DNA of 64,000 bases from Candidatus Litorirhabdus singularis (lineage in GTDB: Bacteria; Pseudomonadota; Gammaproteobacteria; Pseudomonadales; Halieaceae): positions 620,001 through 684,000 of the forward strand of contig NZ_SHNN01000001.1 in NCBI RefSeq assembly GCF_026262625.1, given 5' to 3'. This document shows positions 10,532 through 20,474 of the stretch, piece after piece. Position 1 is the stretch's first letter, and each line of letters opens with the position of its first letter. Below the pieces are notes generated by a model. That model saw only the letters and a list, made by a program, of their open reading frames with translations, made no database searches and was not told the origin of the DNA. The translations under genes were made by a program, and so were the position numbers.

Positions 10532-11860
10532 ATGTCGAACATGACACCACGAGAAATTGTCCATGAACTGGACAAACATATTATTGGCCAGAGCGATGCC
10601 AAGCGCGCAGTGGCTATTGCATTGCGCAACCGCTGGCGACGTATGCAGCTTAAAGAAGAATTGCGAGCCGAAATTACGCCCAAAAATATTCTGATGATAG
10701 GCCCCACCGGCGTCGGTAAGACCGAGATTGCCAGGCGACTGGCCAAACTGGCAAACGCGCCCTTCATCAAGGTAGAAGCCACCAAGTTCACCGAAGTGGG
10801 CTATGTTGGTCGGGATGTTGATTCGATCGTCCGCGATCTGGTGGATATGTCTATCAATATGCTGCGTGAGCAGGAAATGGAAAAAGTCAGGTTCAGAGCG
10901 GAGGAAGCCGCCGAGGAACGTATCCTCGATGTGCTACTGACCCCACCGCGGGACTCAAACGGCACCACCCGTGAAGACTCTGGTACGCGCCAGATGCTGC
11001 GCAAGAAACTGCGCGAGGGCGAACTGGACGATCGTGAAATTGAAGTAGAACTGAGCGCCGCCTCTGCCGGCGTTGAGATCATGGCGCCTCCCGGTATGGA
11101 GGAAATGACCAACCAGCTGCAAAGCATGTTCTCCAACCTTTCCGGCCAGCAAAAAAAGACTCGCAAAGTGACCGTCAAAATTGCCTTCGAAAAGTTACGC
11201 GAAGAAGAAGCGGCGAAAATGGTCAACGAGGAAGAACTCAAGCAACGAGCCGTCAGCAATGCCGAACAAACTGGCATTGTGTTTATTGACGAATTGGACA
11301 AAGTCGCCAAGCGCAGTGAAGGGGCTGGTGCCGATGTCTCCCGCGAAGGGGTCCAGCGAGACCTGCTACCGATGATCGAAGGCTGTACCGTAAGCACCAA
11401 GCACGGCATGATTCGAACCGACCACATTCTGTTTATCGCTTCCGGAGCATTTCATCTGGCCAAGCCTTCTGACCTGATTCCCGAACTGCAGGGTCGTCTG
11501 CCGATCCGGGTAGAGCTGGCGGCTTTAAGCACCGAGGATTTTCAGCGTATTCTCACTGAACCGGACGCCTCTTTAACTGAGCAATATCAGGCTCTGCTGG
11601 CCACCGAGGGACTGCAGCTGGCATTTACCGATGACGGCATTGAGAAAATCGCGCAGACCGCCTGGCACGTCAATGAGAGCACGGAGAATATCGGTGCGAG
11701 ACGCCTGCATACCGTGATGGAACGGCTGCTGGAGGATGCTTCTTTCAACGCCACCGATAGCAGTATGCAAGACAAGACTCTAAACATCGATGCTGCCTAT
11801 GTTGATCAACAACTGGGGGAGCTGAGCCAGAACGACGATCTGTCCCGGTTCATTCTCTAG
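10532..11860 (+). CDS. hslU: ATP-dependent protease ATPase subunit HslU
   Basis: AAA+ unfoldase that feeds substrates to HslV. The ATG at 10532 with AGGA upstream gives 442 residues, against 443 in E. coli. Walker A GPTGVGKT is at 57-64, Walker B is FIDELD with Asp253/Glu254, and the intermediate domain lies between. The C-terminus LSRFIL is the tail that docks into HslV and activates it. A longer in-frame reading back into hslV was rejected because the start here has both the ribosome-binding site and the normal N-terminus. Confidence 0.97.
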   Translation: MSNMTPREIVHELDKHIIGQSDAKRAVAIALRNRWRRMQLKEELRAEITPKNILMIGPTGVGKTEIARRLAKLANAPFIKVEATKFTEVGYVGRDVDSIVRDLVDMSINMLREQEMEKVRFRAEEAAEERILDVLLTPPRDSNGTTREDSGTRQMLRKKLREGELDDREIEVELSAASAGVEIMAPPGMEEMTNQLQSMFSNLSGQQKKTRKVTVKIAFEKLREEEAAKMVNEEELKQRAVSNAEQTGIVFIDELDKVAKRSEGAGADVSREGVQRDLLPMIEGCTVSTKHGMIRTDHILFIASGAFHLAKPSDLIPELQGRLPIRVELAALSTEDFQRILTEPDASLTEQYQALLATEGLQLAFTDDGIEKIAQTAWHVNESTENIGARRLHTVMERLLEDASFNATDSSMQDKTLNIDAAYVDQQLGELSQNDDLSRFIL

Positions 11861-11866
11861 AATATT

Positions 11867-12247
11867 ATGAAGATACCTAGCGCCGTAAAGCTCCACAAAA
11901 AGTCCGCCGTGCTCGAACTGCACTATGAAGACGGCAGCGACTTCCAATTGCGCTGTGAGTTACTGCGCGTTTATTCACCGTCAGCGGAAGTCCGCGGCCA
12001 TGGCAGTGGTCAGGAAGTCCTCCAAACTGGCAAGAAAAATGTCACCATCACAGCGATACAGGCGGTCGGCAATTACGCCCTGCAGCTAACCTTCGATGAC
12101 GGCCACGATACTGGCCTGTTCAGTTGGGACTATCTGTACGACCTGGGCCTGAATCAGGAAAAATTCTGGCAGGAATACGTGGGCCGACTCCATGCTGCCG
12201 GAGCCAGCCGCGATCCTGAGGTTCAGGTGCTGCGCGTAGACCTTTGA
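11867..12247 (+). CDS. DUF971 protein (gamma-butyrobetaine hydroxylase N-terminal-like)
   Basis: A 126-residue protein of the DUF971 family, which resembles the N-terminal zinc-binding domain of gamma-butyrobetaine hydroxylase. The tract [27 protein letters not shown] holds the family signature (TFDDGH, then [11 protein letters not shown]). Its role is not established; some members have been linked to iron-sulfur protein maturation. It lies 6 nt after hslU, so it belongs to the hslVU transcription unit, as in Pseudomonas. Confidence 0.88.
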   Translation: MKIPSAVKLHKKSAVLELHYEDGSDFQLRCELLRVYSPSAEVRGHGSGQEVLQTGKKNVTITAIQAVGNYALQLTFDDGHDTGLFSWDYLYDLGLNQEKFWQEYVGRLHAAGASRDPEVQVLRVDL

Positions 12248-12254
12248 CAAGCGC

Positions 12255-12283
12255 CTGACCGGCCTTTCACTTCGCGTTATAAT
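12255..12283 (+). promoter_or_regulatory. Sigma-70 promoter of the ubiE-ubiJ-ubiB operon
   Basis: CTGACC (12255-12260) and TATAAT (12278-12283) are separated by exactly 17 bp. The -10 box is a full consensus match and lies 31 bp before the ubiE start. Confidence 0.62.
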
Positions 12284-12314
12284 AGCCAAACGTGCAATCA
12301 GCGCGGGAGAGATC

Positions 12315-13064
12315 ATGAGCGAAGACAAGCAAACACATTTTGGCTACCAGCAGGTAGAAGAGTCCGAGAAAGCCGGCTTAGTCGCCGGTGTCTTTGACTC
12401 TGTAGCGGACAGCTACGATGTCATGAATGACCTCATGTCAGCAGGTATACACCGAGTTTGGAAGCGTTTCACCATCGAAGTCAGTGCAGTGCGTCCGGGC
12501 CATCGCGTGCTCGACATCGCCGGCGGCACCGGCGACCTGGCCGCTAAATTCAGTGAGCTAGTGGGTGCAGACGGCGAGGTAGTACTGGCCGACATCAATG
12601 ACTCGATGCTGCGTGTCGGGCGTGACAAATTGTTGGATCGCGGTTATCACGGCAATATCAGTTACGTGCAGGCGGATGCTCAAACCCTGCCCTTCCCGGA
12701 CAACCACTTCGACATCATCACCATCGCCTTTGGTCTGCGCAACGTCACTCACAAGGACGTCGCGCTGCAGTCGATGCTGCGCATACTGAAGCCGGGTGGA
12801 CGCTTGCTGGTACTGGAATTTTCCAAACCAGAAAGTCAGCTGCTCAGCCGCGCCTACGATACCTATTCCTTCAAGGTCCTGCCTATGCTCGGCAAGCTGG
12901 TAGCCGGTGATAGTGAAAGCTACCAGTACCTGGCGGAGTCCATCCGCATGCACCCGGATCAGGAAACACTTAAGCAGATGATGGAAGAAGCTGGGTTCTC
13001 CCGTTGCGAGTTTTTCAATATGACCGGCGGTATTGTCGCCCTGCACCGCGGTATCAAGGCCTGA
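12315..13064 (+). CDS. ubiE: Ubiquinone/menaquinone C-methyltransferase
   Basis: SAM-dependent C-methylation in ubiquinone (and, where present, menaquinone) synthesis. At 249 residues it matches E. coli UbiE (251). The SAM-binding motif is [11 protein letters not shown], with [12 protein letters not shown] and [15 protein letters not shown] as the family signatures. GGGAGAG precedes the ATG. It is first in a three-gene ubiquinone operon with ubiJ and ubiB, spaced by 1 nt each. Confidence 0.97.
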   Translation: MSEDKQTHFGYQQVEESEKAGLVAGVFDSVADSYDVMNDLMSAGIHRVWKRFTIEVSAVRPGHRVLDIAGGTGDLAAKFSELVGADGEVVLADINDSMLRVGRDKLLDRGYHGNISYVQADAQTLPFPDNHFDIITIAFGLRNVTHKDVALQSMLRILKPGGRLLVLEFSKPESQLLSRAYDTYSFKVLPMLGKLVAGDSESYQYLAESIRMHPDQETLKQMMEEAGFSRCEFFNMTGGIVALHRGIKA

Positions 13065-13065
13065 A

Positions 13066-13689
13066 ATGAGCGGCCCGGACCCCACGCTGCACACCGCGGC
13101 CATCGCCGCACTGGAACAGGCGCTTAAACGCGCACTGGCCCTGGATCCACGCAGCGCGGAACGACTAAAACCGCTGAGCGGCCATGTTTTTCACATCTGC
13201 TGCACCCAGCCCGAGCTTGACCTGTTTCTGCTGGTGGATGTCGGCGGTATCAGGCTGATGGGTTACTGGGACGGCGAGATAACCACCGCCGTCACCGGTA
13301 CGGCCCGAGATTTTGCCGATCTGGCAACCACCAGCGACCCCGCTGCCGCTTTGATTAACGGCGACCTTTCACTGCAGGGTGACAGCGCCCCTTTGATTCA
13401 ACTGCAAGGTGCCCTGGCCGGGCTCGACCTGGACTGGGAAGCACCGCTGGTACAGGCATTTGGAGATGTCGTGGGCCACCAGCTCGCCGAAGGCCTGCGC
13501 GGTCTGCTGGGCTGGGGACAGCAAGCCTCACGCAGTTTCATACGGCAACTGCAGGAGTTTATCCAGGAGGAAGCTCGGCTGGCTCCTCCACGCCAAGAGG
13601 TCGAGGACTTTTTCAGTGACCTCGAAGAGCTAAATCTGCGTGTCGATAGACTGCAGGCGCGGCTGCGCAAAGCCGCCGGGCAACGCTAA
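13066..13689 (+). CDS. ubiJ: Ubiquinone biosynthesis accessory factor UbiJ (SCP2 domain)
   Basis: UbiJ is a soluble lipid-binding protein that with UbiK organises the Ubi metabolon. The 207-residue protein has an SCP2-like fold in its first half (VGGIRLMGYWDGEITTAVTG region) and a charged helical C-terminus with EVEDFFSDLEELNLRVDRLQ, probably a coiled coil for UbiK. The ATG at 13066 is one base after the ubiE stop, and AAGG lies in the end of ubiE. Identification rests on domain and on the conserved position between ubiE and ubiB. Confidence 0.93.
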   Translation: MSGPDPTLHTAAIAALEQALKRALALDPRSAERLKPLSGHVFHICCTQPELDLFLLVDVGGIRLMGYWDGEITTAVTGTARDFADLATTSDPAAALINGDLSLQGDSAPLIQLQGALAGLDLDWEAPLVQAFGDVVGHQLAEGLRGLLGWGQQASRSFIRQLQEFIQEEARLAPPRQEVEDFFSDLEELNLRVDRLQARLRKAAGQR

Positions 13690-13690
13690 C

Positions 13691-15337
13691 ATGTCCAGGC
13701 CGAGTCGGCTCTACCGCATCTTGTCTGTGTTCAGTCGCTACCGTCTGGATAGTTTTATAGAGCAGGACCGCCTACCAACCAGCCTGCGCATAGCACTGCG
13801 TTGTGCCCCCTGGCGGCTGTTACCTCAAGCCCAGCAGGAGCGTGGCATACGCCTGCGAATGGCGCTGGAAGAGCTGGGTCCGGTATTCATCAAATTTGGA
13901 CAAATGCTGTCCACCCGTCGCGATTTACTGCCCACCGATATTGCCGATGAGCTGGCAAAACTGCAGGACGACGTGCCGCCGTTTGACCCAGAGCAGGCCA
14001 CCGCTATTATCGAGCAGGCTCTGGGCGCACCAGTAGACGAGGTGTTTGCGGCATTTGAAACGCAACCTCTGGCCTCGGCTTCAGTCGCCCAGGTTCATTC
14101 CGCGCGCCTGCACAGCGGCGAAGACGTGGTAGTCAAGGTGGTACGACCCGGCATCGACAAAGTCATCCGCCAGGATTTGGCACTGCTGTTCACGCTCGCG
14201 CGCTTGATACAACGCTACTTCCCTGATGGACATAGGCTACGCCCGGTAGAAGTGGTGGCTGATTATGAAATCACCATACTCGATGAGCTCGACCTGCAGC
14301 GCGAAGCCGCCAATGCCTCGCAATTACGGCGCAACTTTATAGACAGCAACCTGCTCTATATACCCGAGGTGCACTGGGACTATACCCGCAACAATGTTTA
14401 CGTTATGGAGCGCATCAGCGGTATTCCCGTCACCGACCTTGAGACACTGCGGGCGCGCGGCACCGACCTCAAACTGCTGGCAGAACGCGGCGTAGAGATA
14501 TTTTTCACGCAGGTGTTTCGCGACAGCTTTTTCCATGCCGACATGCATCCCGGTAATATTTTTGTCGATGCCAGTGACCCCGCAGACCCGCGCTATATCG
14601 GCATAGACTGCGCGATCATCGGCACTCTCAGTGACAGCGATCAGTACTATCTGGCCCGCAACCTGCTGGCGATTTTTCAGCGCGACTATCGCGAATGCGC
14701 TCAGCTTCACGTGGAATGCGGCTGGGTACCGCCCACCACCAAAGCGCACGAATTTGAATCTGCACTGCGCGCCGTGTGTGAGCCGGTGTTCGAAAAGCCG
14801 ATTGCCGAGATTTCGTTCGGCCAACTACTTATTTACCTGTTTCAAACGGCTCGCCGCTTCAATATGGAGGTTCAGCCCTCACTGGTATTGCTACAAAAAA
14901 CTCTGCTCAACATTGAAGGGCTGGGGCGCCAGCTATATCCGCAGCTCGACCTGTGGACTACCGCGCAGCCGTTTCTGGAAAAATGGGTGGAACAACGCTA
15001 TTCACCGCAGGGCATCTTTGACCGGCTGCGCCGTCATGCACCGGGCTGGCTGGAGCAGTTGCCGCAACTGCCAGAAGCCATGTTTGAAAACCTGCAACAT
15101 ACGCGCAATCTGGATCAACAGTCTGAGATGCAAAAGCAACAACTGCAGCGCCTTCAGCAGCAGGTACAGCGCGAAGACAGCCAGCGAAAGCGGCTGGTTT
15201 TAGCCATGCTGCTGTTCGGCGGTGCTGCCGCCACGGCATTCCCCGAGGGCCTACAGCAAGTCAGCCAGTGGCCGCTAGCCAGTTGGGGGCTAATCGGTAT
15301 CGGCCTCTACCTGCTCTGGCCACGGCGCCAGCCCTAA
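13691..15337 (+). CDS. ubiB: Ubiquinone biosynthesis protein UbiB (ADCK-like atypical kinase)
   Basis: UbiB-family ATPases are needed for ubiquinone synthesis and act on the membrane, probably by mobilising hydrophobic intermediates. At 548 residues it matches E. coli UbiB (546). It has the KxGQ-like motif in FIKFGQMLSTR, the A-rich loop in PLASASVAQVHSA, the catalytic region with HADMHPGNI, and two C-terminal membrane segments (about 500-545). The start follows the ubiJ stop by one base. Confidence 0.97.
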   Translation: MSRPSRLYRILSVFSRYRLDSFIEQDRLPTSLRIALRCAPWRLLPQAQQERGIRLRMALEELGPVFIKFGQMLSTRRDLLPTDIADELAKLQDDVPPFDPEQATAIIEQALGAPVDEVFAAFETQPLASASVAQVHSARLHSGEDVVVKVVRPGIDKVIRQDLALLFTLARLIQRYFPDGHRLRPVEVVADYEITILDELDLQREAANASQLRRNFIDSNLLYIPEVHWDYTRNNVYVMERISGIPVTDLETLRARGTDLKLLAERGVEIFFTQVFRDSFFHADMHPGNIFVDASDPADPRYIGIDCAIIGTLSDSDQYYLARNLLAIFQRDYRECAQLHVECGWVPPTTKAHEFESALRAVCEPVFEKPIAEISFGQLLIYLFQTARRFNMEVQPSLVLLQKTLLNIEGLGRQLYPQLDLWTTAQPFLEKWVEQRYSPQGIFDRLRRHAPGWLEQLPQLPEAMFENLQHTRNLDQQSEMQKQQLQRLQQQVQREDSQRKRLVLAMLLFGGAAATAFPEGLQQVSQWPLASWGLIGIGLYLLWPRRQP

Positions 15338-15364
15338 GCACGACTCTTATGCCGCTGCTGCGAC

Positions 15365-15375
15365 TGTGCGATAAT
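15365..15375 (+). promoter_or_regulatory. Candidate extended -10 promoter of the hisIE-tatABC cluster
   Basis: TGTGCGATAAT at 15365-15375 combines an upstream TG with GATAAT, and no good -35 is visible. It lies 24 bp before hisI in the 61-bp gap after ubiB. Confidence 0.42.
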
Positions 15376-15398
15376 AGCCGGCTTGAAAAGGACACAGT

Positions 15399-15803
15399 AT
15401 GAGTCAACAATCACAGTTTTTGGACGAGGTAAAATGGAATCAGGACGGCCTGGTGCCAGCTATCGCCCAGGATTCTGAGAACGGCGAAGTACTGATGCTG
15501 GCCTGGATGAACCGCGAAGCGCTGGACTGTACGCTAATAGAAGGCAGGGCTATTTATTGGTCACGCTCCAGGCAGAAGCTTTGGCGCAAAGGTGAAGAAT
15601 CCGGCAATGTACAGGAGTTGGAAGATATCCGGCTCGATTGCGACGGTGACACCGTGTTACTGAAAGTGCGCCAGCTCGGCGGCATCGCCTGTCATACCGG
15701 CCGTCGACACTGTTTCTACCGGCGTCTGCAGCAAGGTGTGTGGCAGGTCACAGATGCGGTAATCAAAGAGCCCTCTGACATGTACGGGCAACCCGATGAG
15801 TGA
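15399..15803 (+). CDS. hisI: Phosphoribosyl-AMP cyclohydrolase
   Basis: Third step of histidine synthesis: opens the adenine ring of phosphoribosyl-AMP. The 134-residue monofunctional form has [28 protein letters not shown] and the metal ligands in LDCDGD and [15 protein letters not shown] precedes the ATG. It overlaps hisE by 8 nt; in E. coli the two activities are fused, here they are separate proteins as in Pseudomonas. Confidence 0.96.
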   Translation: MSQQSQFLDEVKWNQDGLVPAIAQDSENGEVLMLAWMNREALDCTLIEGRAIYWSRSRQKLWRKGEESGNVQELEDIRLDCDGDTVLLKVRQLGGIACHTGRRHCFYRRLQQGVWQVTDAVIKEPSDMYGQPDE

Positions 15804-16134
15804 CATACTGCAACAATTAAGCGCTGTGCTAAAACAGCGCAAACTGGAAGATGCCGACGAGTCCTATGTAGCCAGCCTACATCGTGGGGGCCTCAAAAAG
15901 ATTCTGGAGAAAGTCGGTGAAGAGAGCACTGAGGTCATTATTGCCGCAATGGACACGGCGAGCAGTGCGCAGCGTGAGGATGTCATAAAGGAAACCGCTG
16001 ACCTCTGGTTTCATAGTTTGGTCATGCTCTCACACCTGGATATAGAACATGGCGAAGTACTGGCAGAACTGGAGCGACGCTTTGGCCTGTCAGGAATAGA
16101 GGAAAAGGCCAACCGGCAGACCTCGGACAATTAG
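15796..16134 (+). CDS. hisE: Phosphoribosyl-ATP pyrophosphatase
   Basis: Second step of histidine synthesis: hydrolyses phosphoribosyl-ATP to phosphoribosyl-AMP. The 112-residue protein has the all-alpha NTP-pyrophosphatase (MazG-like) fold, with [12 protein letters not shown] and [12 protein letters not shown] carrying the metal-binding acidic residues. Its start lies inside the end of hisI, so the two are translationally coupled. tatA follows after 17 nt. Confidence 0.95.
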   Translation: MSDILQQLSAVLKQRKLEDADESYVASLHRGGLKKILEKVGEESTEVIIAAMDTASSAQREDVIKETADLWFHSLVMLSHLDIEHGEVLAELERRFGLSGIEEKANRQTSDN

Positions 16135-16151
16135 GTAGTAAGGAGAAAATT

Positions 16152-16367
16152 ATGGGTATTGGCGGAATAAGTGTTTGGCAACTTTTAATCATACTGGCCA
16201 TCGTTGTCATGTTATTTGGCACCAAGCGGCTACGTAATATGGGTGGCGACCTCGGCGCCGCAGTGAAGGGCTTTCGCTCGTCCGTAAACGCGGAGGATGA
16301 CGAAAAAGAGACGGAAGATGAAACTGCTAAAGTTGAGAACGGTGACGACAAGCCGCACACTCCCTAG
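16152..16367 (+). CDS. tatA: Sec-independent translocase protein TatA
   Basis: TatA oligomerises to permit passage of folded proteins bearing twin-arginine signals. The 71-residue protein has a short N-terminal membrane helix (about 5-21), the FG hinge in [12 protein letters not shown], an amphipathic helix and an acidic tail. AGGAG precedes the ATG. First gene of tatABC. Confidence 0.96.
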   Translation: MGIGGISVWQLLIILAIVVMLFGTKRLRNMGGDLGAAVKGFRSSVNAEDDEKETEDETAKVENGDDKPHTP

Positions 16368-16381
16368 GCGCAGTACCTTTT

Positions 16382-16705
16382 ATGTTTGATATCGGCTTTG
16401 CCGAACTACTGCTAGTCAGCATTGTCGGTCTACTGATACTGGGACCGGAAAGACTGCCGGGAGCTATTCGCACCGGCAGCCTCTGGCTGCGTAAATTTCG
16501 CCGCAGCTTCAATGATATTCGCGCTGAAATTGAGCGCGAACTCAATACCGAAGAAATAAAGAAAGACATGCACAACAACGCGATTATGAAAAGTCTCAAG
16601 TCGGCAGAGAAAGATCTGCGCGGAGCGCTAGGCGATACGCCTTACGATGTAAGTGATATCAAGCCCCCTGCGAACCAAGGCGACAGCGACAAAACCCAGT
16701 CATGA
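16382..16705 (+). CDS. tatB: Sec-independent translocase protein TatB
   Basis: TatB forms the receptor complex with TatC. The 107-residue protein starts MFDIGFAELLLV and has the LILGPERLP motif that separates TatB from TatA, then an amphipathic helix and a long charged tail. It overlaps tatC by 4 nt (ATGA). It is shorter than E. coli TatB (171) but within the range for this lineage. Confidence 0.95.
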   Translation: MFDIGFAELLLVSIVGLLILGPERLPGAIRTGSLWLRKFRRSFNDIRAEIERELNTEEIKKDMHNNAIMKSLKSAEKDLRGALGDTPYDVSDIKPPANQGDSDKTQS

Positions 16706-17454
16706 GCACCACGGAAGACGCTAACGATAAGCCACAGCCACTGTTGGCGCACCTGACCGAGCTTCGCGACCGGCTGCTGCGCAGCATTCTCGCGGTGTTA
16801 GTGATGTTCTGCAGTCTGTTTTACTTTGCCAACGACATCTACACCTATGTCTCCAAGCCACTGCGAGATATTCTCCCTCCCGACGCCAGCATGATTGCCA
16901 CCGAAGTGGCATCTCCGTTCCTAACCCCCTTTAAACTGACCATGGTAGCCGCGCTCTTCCTTGCTATGCCCTATGTCCTGTATCAGCTGTGGTCCTTCGT
17001 AGCGCCGGGCATGTATCGCAATGAGAAGAAACTGGCCATACCGCTGCTGGTGTCCAGCGTACTGTTGTTTTATGCCGGTGCCGCGTTCGCGTATTACGCC
17101 GTCTTCCCATTGGTGTTTGGATTTTTTACCAGCGTGGGTCCAGCGGATATCACCATAATGACCGACATCAACCGCTACCTGGATTTTGTCCTCAAGCTGT
17201 TCTTTGCCTTTGGGCTCGCCTTCGAAATACCTATCGCGGCGGTTATCATGATCCGCGTGGGCATCACCACCGCTGACAATCTGGCCAGCAAGCGGGCCTA
17301 TATCATTGTTGGCTGCTTCATCATGGGCATGCTGTTAACGCCGCCGGACATCATTTCGCAGGCGATGCTCGCTATCCCCATGTGGATTCTGTTCGAGCTG
17401 GGCATCGTTTTTGGGCGCTTGGTCACCCCTGACCCCAACAAAACACCCGAATAG
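16702..17454 (+). CDS. tatC: Sec-independent translocase protein TatC
   Basis: Six-span inner-membrane protein that binds the twin-arginine signal peptide. The 250-residue protein has the N-terminal HLTELRDRLLRS motif, the first-loop YQLWSFVAPGMY signature, and six hydrophobic segments through residue about 240. Length is close to E. coli TatC (258). It converges with the downstream phospholipase D gene, leaving 6 bp between stops. Confidence 0.97.
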   Translation: MSTTEDANDKPQPLLAHLTELRDRLLRSILAVLVMFCSLFYFANDIYTYVSKPLRDILPPDASMIATEVASPFLTPFKLTMVAALFLAMPYVLYQLWSFVAPGMYRNEKKLAIPLLVSSVLLFYAGAAFAYYAVFPLVFGFFTSVGPADITIMTDINRYLDFVLKLFFAFGLAFEIPIAAVIMIRVGITTADNLASKRAYIIVGCFIMGMLLTPPDIISQAMLAIPMWILFELGIVFGRLVTPDPNKTPE

Positions 17455-17460
17455 CTAGAG

Positions 17461-18606
17461 CTACATCCAATAGCGCAACAGATACCACAACCAGGAAATT
17501 ATACTCGGGCGCCGCAGCAGCTCGCCGCGGACTTCCTTAGCACCTGCCATATCGCTGGCGACCACTTGCTGCAGCTCAGCCACGGCGTCCGGGTTACGGA
17601 TCACCAGGTCCAACTCAAGGTCGTGTAGCGTGCTGCGATAATTGAGGTTGCTGCTGCCGAGAATCATCACCCCATCAACCAACATCGCCTTGGCATGTAA
17701 GACGCCAGACTGATACTGAAAAACCCGGGCTCCCGCCAGCAAGAGCTCACGATAATAGTGTGAGCTCAGGCCCGGAAACACCGCAACATCCGAATTGGCC
17801 GGCAGCAGAATTCTCACGTCCGCACCCGATCGCGCGGCTTTTAGCAACGACCTTCGCAAGCGTGCTGTAGGGGCGAAGTAGGCGCTTACTATCCAGACAT
17901 ATCCCGTGGCCGAGGCCACACTGTTAGTCACAAAGGCATTTTTCAGTCGCCGAGCGCGGCGACTATGATTACTGAGGAAGTGGGTCAAAAACCCACGTTG
18001 CAGGTGCGCAGGCTGAGACTCCCAATGCGCAGTAAACGCGTCTGCCAAAGCCGTTACCCCAGCCCCGCTGACATGCAAAGCGTAGTCGCGCCAGCCTTCA
18101 CCTCCGGCCGCCACTGCCAGATGCTCACGGCAAATATTCTGACTCCCTATCCAGGCGTGCCGGGCATCCACGAGGCACAGCTTACGGTGGTTTCTGCGAT
18201 TCACATTGAGCACGAAACTCAACCATTTAGTGAACCAGCCGCCGCGCGCCAACGACCATTGATAGGCGCCGGTCAGCCAGGGTAACGGGTGATAGATGCG
18301 CACCTGGGCGCCGGCATTACTCAACTCACTGGCAATCGTCGCGGCAGTCGCCGCACAACCAACACCATCAAGCAATACATGCACCTGCACACCCCGTCTC
18401 GCTGCCCGTGCCAGTGCCTCTAAAAAATCAGAACCGACAATATCTAGCTCAAAAATGTAGTACTCGAAGTCAATCCGCTCGCTAGCGCTGTCGATAGCCG
18501 CGAGCAAGTTTGCATACAAGACCGCACTGTCCAGCACCAGTCGTGACGACTGCCAGGCGCGTTGCAGGTGTTCATGCGAGCTCATAACTCTACCGATAGC
18601 ATTCAC
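17461..18606 (-). CDS. Phospholipase D family protein, ClsB-like cardiolipin synthase
   Basis: Two HKD motifs identify a phospholipase D enzyme: H-R-K-L-C-L-V-D with His near residue 140, and H-A-K-A-M-L-V-D with His near residue 303. Each is followed by the usual SQN/SSN element. At 381 residues without N-terminal membrane helices it resembles E. coli ClsB (YbhO), which makes cardiolipin or phosphatidylglycerol from phospholipids at the inner membrane. A second in-frame ATG at 18585 has GGTAGAG close upstream and may be the true start. Family is certain, the exact substrate is not. Confidence 0.85.
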   Translation of the reverse strand: MNAIGRVMSSHEHLQRAWQSSRLVLDSAVLYANLLAAIDSASERIDFEYYIFELDIVGSDFLEALARAARRGVQVHVLLDGVGCAATAATIASELSNAGAQVRIYHPLPWLTGAYQWSLARGGWFTKWLSFVLNVNRRNHRKLCLVDARHAWIGSQNICREHLAVAAGGEGWRDYALHVSGAGVTALADAFTAHWESQPAHLQRGFLTHFLSNHSRRARRLKNAFVTNSVASATGYVWIVSAYFAPTARLRRSLLKAARSGADVRILLPANSDVAVFPGLSSHYYRELLLAGARVFQYQSGVLHAKAMLVDGVMILGSSNLNYRSTLHDLELDLVIRNPDAVAELQQVVASDMAGAKEVRGELLRRPSIISWLWYLLRYWM

Positions 18607-18665
18607 TTCGCAACTTGTAAAGCTGGTAAGCTACCAAGCTAATCTTTAATAGCATCAGGACACCA

Positions 18666-20435
18666 ATGACCGAGCCAGCCAAAGGCACGCGCAAGCTTTC
18701 AACCTTGTTGCAGTTAGTGCAATTCCTGAGCCCGTACAAAGGCACAATGATAGCCGCCGCCGTCGCCCTGATTTTCACTGCGGCTATTACTCTGTCAGTC
18801 GGTCAGGGTATTCGCATTATTATTGACGAAGGCTTCGCCAGCGGCTCACAGCAGCAACTAAACCGCGCGGTCGTAATATTACTGACGCTTAGTTTTTTGA
18901 TGGCCATAGGCACCTTTATACGTTTCTATCTGGTGTCCTGGCTTGGCGAGCGGGTCAGTGCCGACATGCGCAGCGCGGTTTTTTCCAACATTATCAAGCT
19001 ACATCCCAGCTTTTTCGAGGATAACCGCAGCGGCGAGATCATGTCGCGACTGACTACCGATACAACCTTGCTACAAACAATCATTGGCTCATCGCTATCC
19101 ATGGCCCTGCGCAGCAGCCTGACCCTGGTGGGAGCGATGGTCATGCTGCTGGTAACTAATCTCAAGTTAACTGGCATGGTGCTGGCCTGCGTGCCGTTGG
19201 TGCTGATGCCGATCATTCTCTACGGCAGGCGCGTCAGAAACCTGTCCAATGCGAGCCAGGATTCCATCGCCCATGTCGGCAGCTATGCCGGAGAGATCAT
19301 TCAAAATCTGAAAACAGTACAGAGCTATACCCGCGAAGACTTTGAAACCAAAGCCTTTGATGTCGAAGTAGAAAACGCTTTTTTGATCGCGCGACGCCGC
19401 ATAAGGCAGCGCGCCGTACTGATGGCAGTTGTCATACTGCTGGTTTTCGGTGGCCTCTCGGCGATGTTCTGGGTGGGCGGCAACGATGTCATTAACGGCA
19501 CCATGAGCGGCGGCGAGTTGGCTGCTTTTGTCTTCTACGCCATCATGGTCGCCACGGCAGTGGCTACCATTTCTGAAGTTTGGGGCGAGCTCATGCGAGC
19601 TGCAGGCGCCACCGACCGATTGCTGGATTTGCTGCATGAAGACAGCCTCATTGTTGAGCAACAAGATCAGATACTGCCGCTGCAGGGCGCTGCGCGACTG
19701 CACATTGCCGGGGTGTCATTCAGCTATCCCTCAAGGCCTGAGGAATTGGCCCTTAAGGATCTTGAACTGGATGTCGAAGAAGGCAAGAGCCTGGCCCTGG
19801 TCGGACCTTCTGGTGCGGGAAAATCCACGGTTTTCGAACTCTTGCAACGCTTCTACGATCCGCAACAGGGACGCATATTATTAGGCGGCCAGGATATTCG
19901 CGCGCTGCCCAGCCGCCAGTTACGCCAGAGTCTTGCGGTAGTACCGCAGGCACCAGCTATGTTCACAGCCGACGTCGCTTACAATATCGGCTACGGTAAA
20001 CCCGATGCCACCGAGGCGGAAATCATCGCCGCTGCCAAAGCCGCTCATGCTGACGAATTTATCCGTCGTCTTCCCCAGGGCTATCAAAGCCACCTTGGCG
20101 AACAGGGCGTGCGCCTCTCTGGCGGGCAACGCCAACGCATCGCTATTGCCCGCGCCATTCTCAAAGATCCGAATATCCTGTTACTCGACGAGGCTACCAG
20201 CGCGCTGGATGCGGAAAGTGAATATCAGGTACAGCTGGCGCTGGAAGAATTGATGCATAACCGCACTACCATTATTATTGCTCATCGCCTGTCGACCATT
20301 CTCCACGCTGACCAAATAGCGGTCATGGAACATGGGCAGGTAGTAGCGCGCGGCACCCACCAAAGTCTGCTCGCTAGCTCAGACTTATATCAGCGCCTGG
20401 CCAGATTGCAGTTTCAGGACGAAGCGGTCGCCTGA
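18666..20435 (+). CDS. ABC transporter, fused permease and ATPase (MsbA/ATM-like exporter)
   Basis: A 589-residue half-transporter: six membrane spans in the first 320 residues and a C-terminal nucleotide-binding domain with Walker A GPSGAGKS (380-387), signature LSGGQ (484-488), Walker B LLLDEATSALD (Asp508, Glu509) and the H-loop IIIAHRLST. It would work as a homodimer exporting a lipid or other amphiphile. The family is the MsbA-related group common in proteobacteria, not MsbA itself; the substrate is unknown. It is divergent from the phospholipase D gene with a 59-bp gap, which holds an imperfect inverted repeat TGGTAAGCTACCA. Confidence 0.93.
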   Translation: MTEPAKGTRKLSTLLQLVQFLSPYKGTMIAAAVALIFTAAITLSVGQGIRIIIDEGFASGSQQQLNRAVVILLTLSFLMAIGTFIRFYLVSWLGERVSADMRSAVFSNIIKLHPSFFEDNRSGEIMSRLTTDTTLLQTIIGSSLSMALRSSLTLVGAMVMLLVTNLKLTGMVLACVPLVLMPIILYGRRVRNLSNASQDSIAHVGSYAGEIIQNLKTVQSYTREDFETKAFDVEVENAFLIARRRIRQRAVLMAVVILLVFGGLSAMFWVGGNDVINGTMSGGELAAFVFYAIMVATAVATISEVWGELMRAAGATDRLLDLLHEDSLIVEQQDQILPLQGAARLHIAGVSFSYPSRPEELALKDLELDVEEGKSLALVGPSGAGKSTVFELLQRFYDPQQGRILLGGQDIRALPSRQLRQSLAVVPQAPAMFTADVAYNIGYGKPDATEAEIIAAAKAAHADEFIRRLPQGYQSHLGEQGVRLSGGQRQRIAIARAILKDPNILLLDEATSALDAESEYQVQLALEELMHNRTTIIIAHRLSTILHADQIAVMEHGQVVARGTHQSLLASSDLYQRLARLQFQDEAVA

Positions 20436-20474
20436 ATCAGGGCAACAGCCTCAACAAGGGCAATGACAAAGCGG

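Noticed and set aside
15399-16134. hisI and hisE as a broken bifunctional hisIE gene
   Set aside because: Both frames are complete, each has its own start and the 8-bp overlap is typical of coupled separate genes; many bacteria keep them apart.
18607-18665. Operator in the phospholipase D/ABC exporter gap (TGGTAAGCTACCA)
   Set aside because: The symmetry is short and imperfect and I cannot link it to a known regulator; noted within the exporter entry only.
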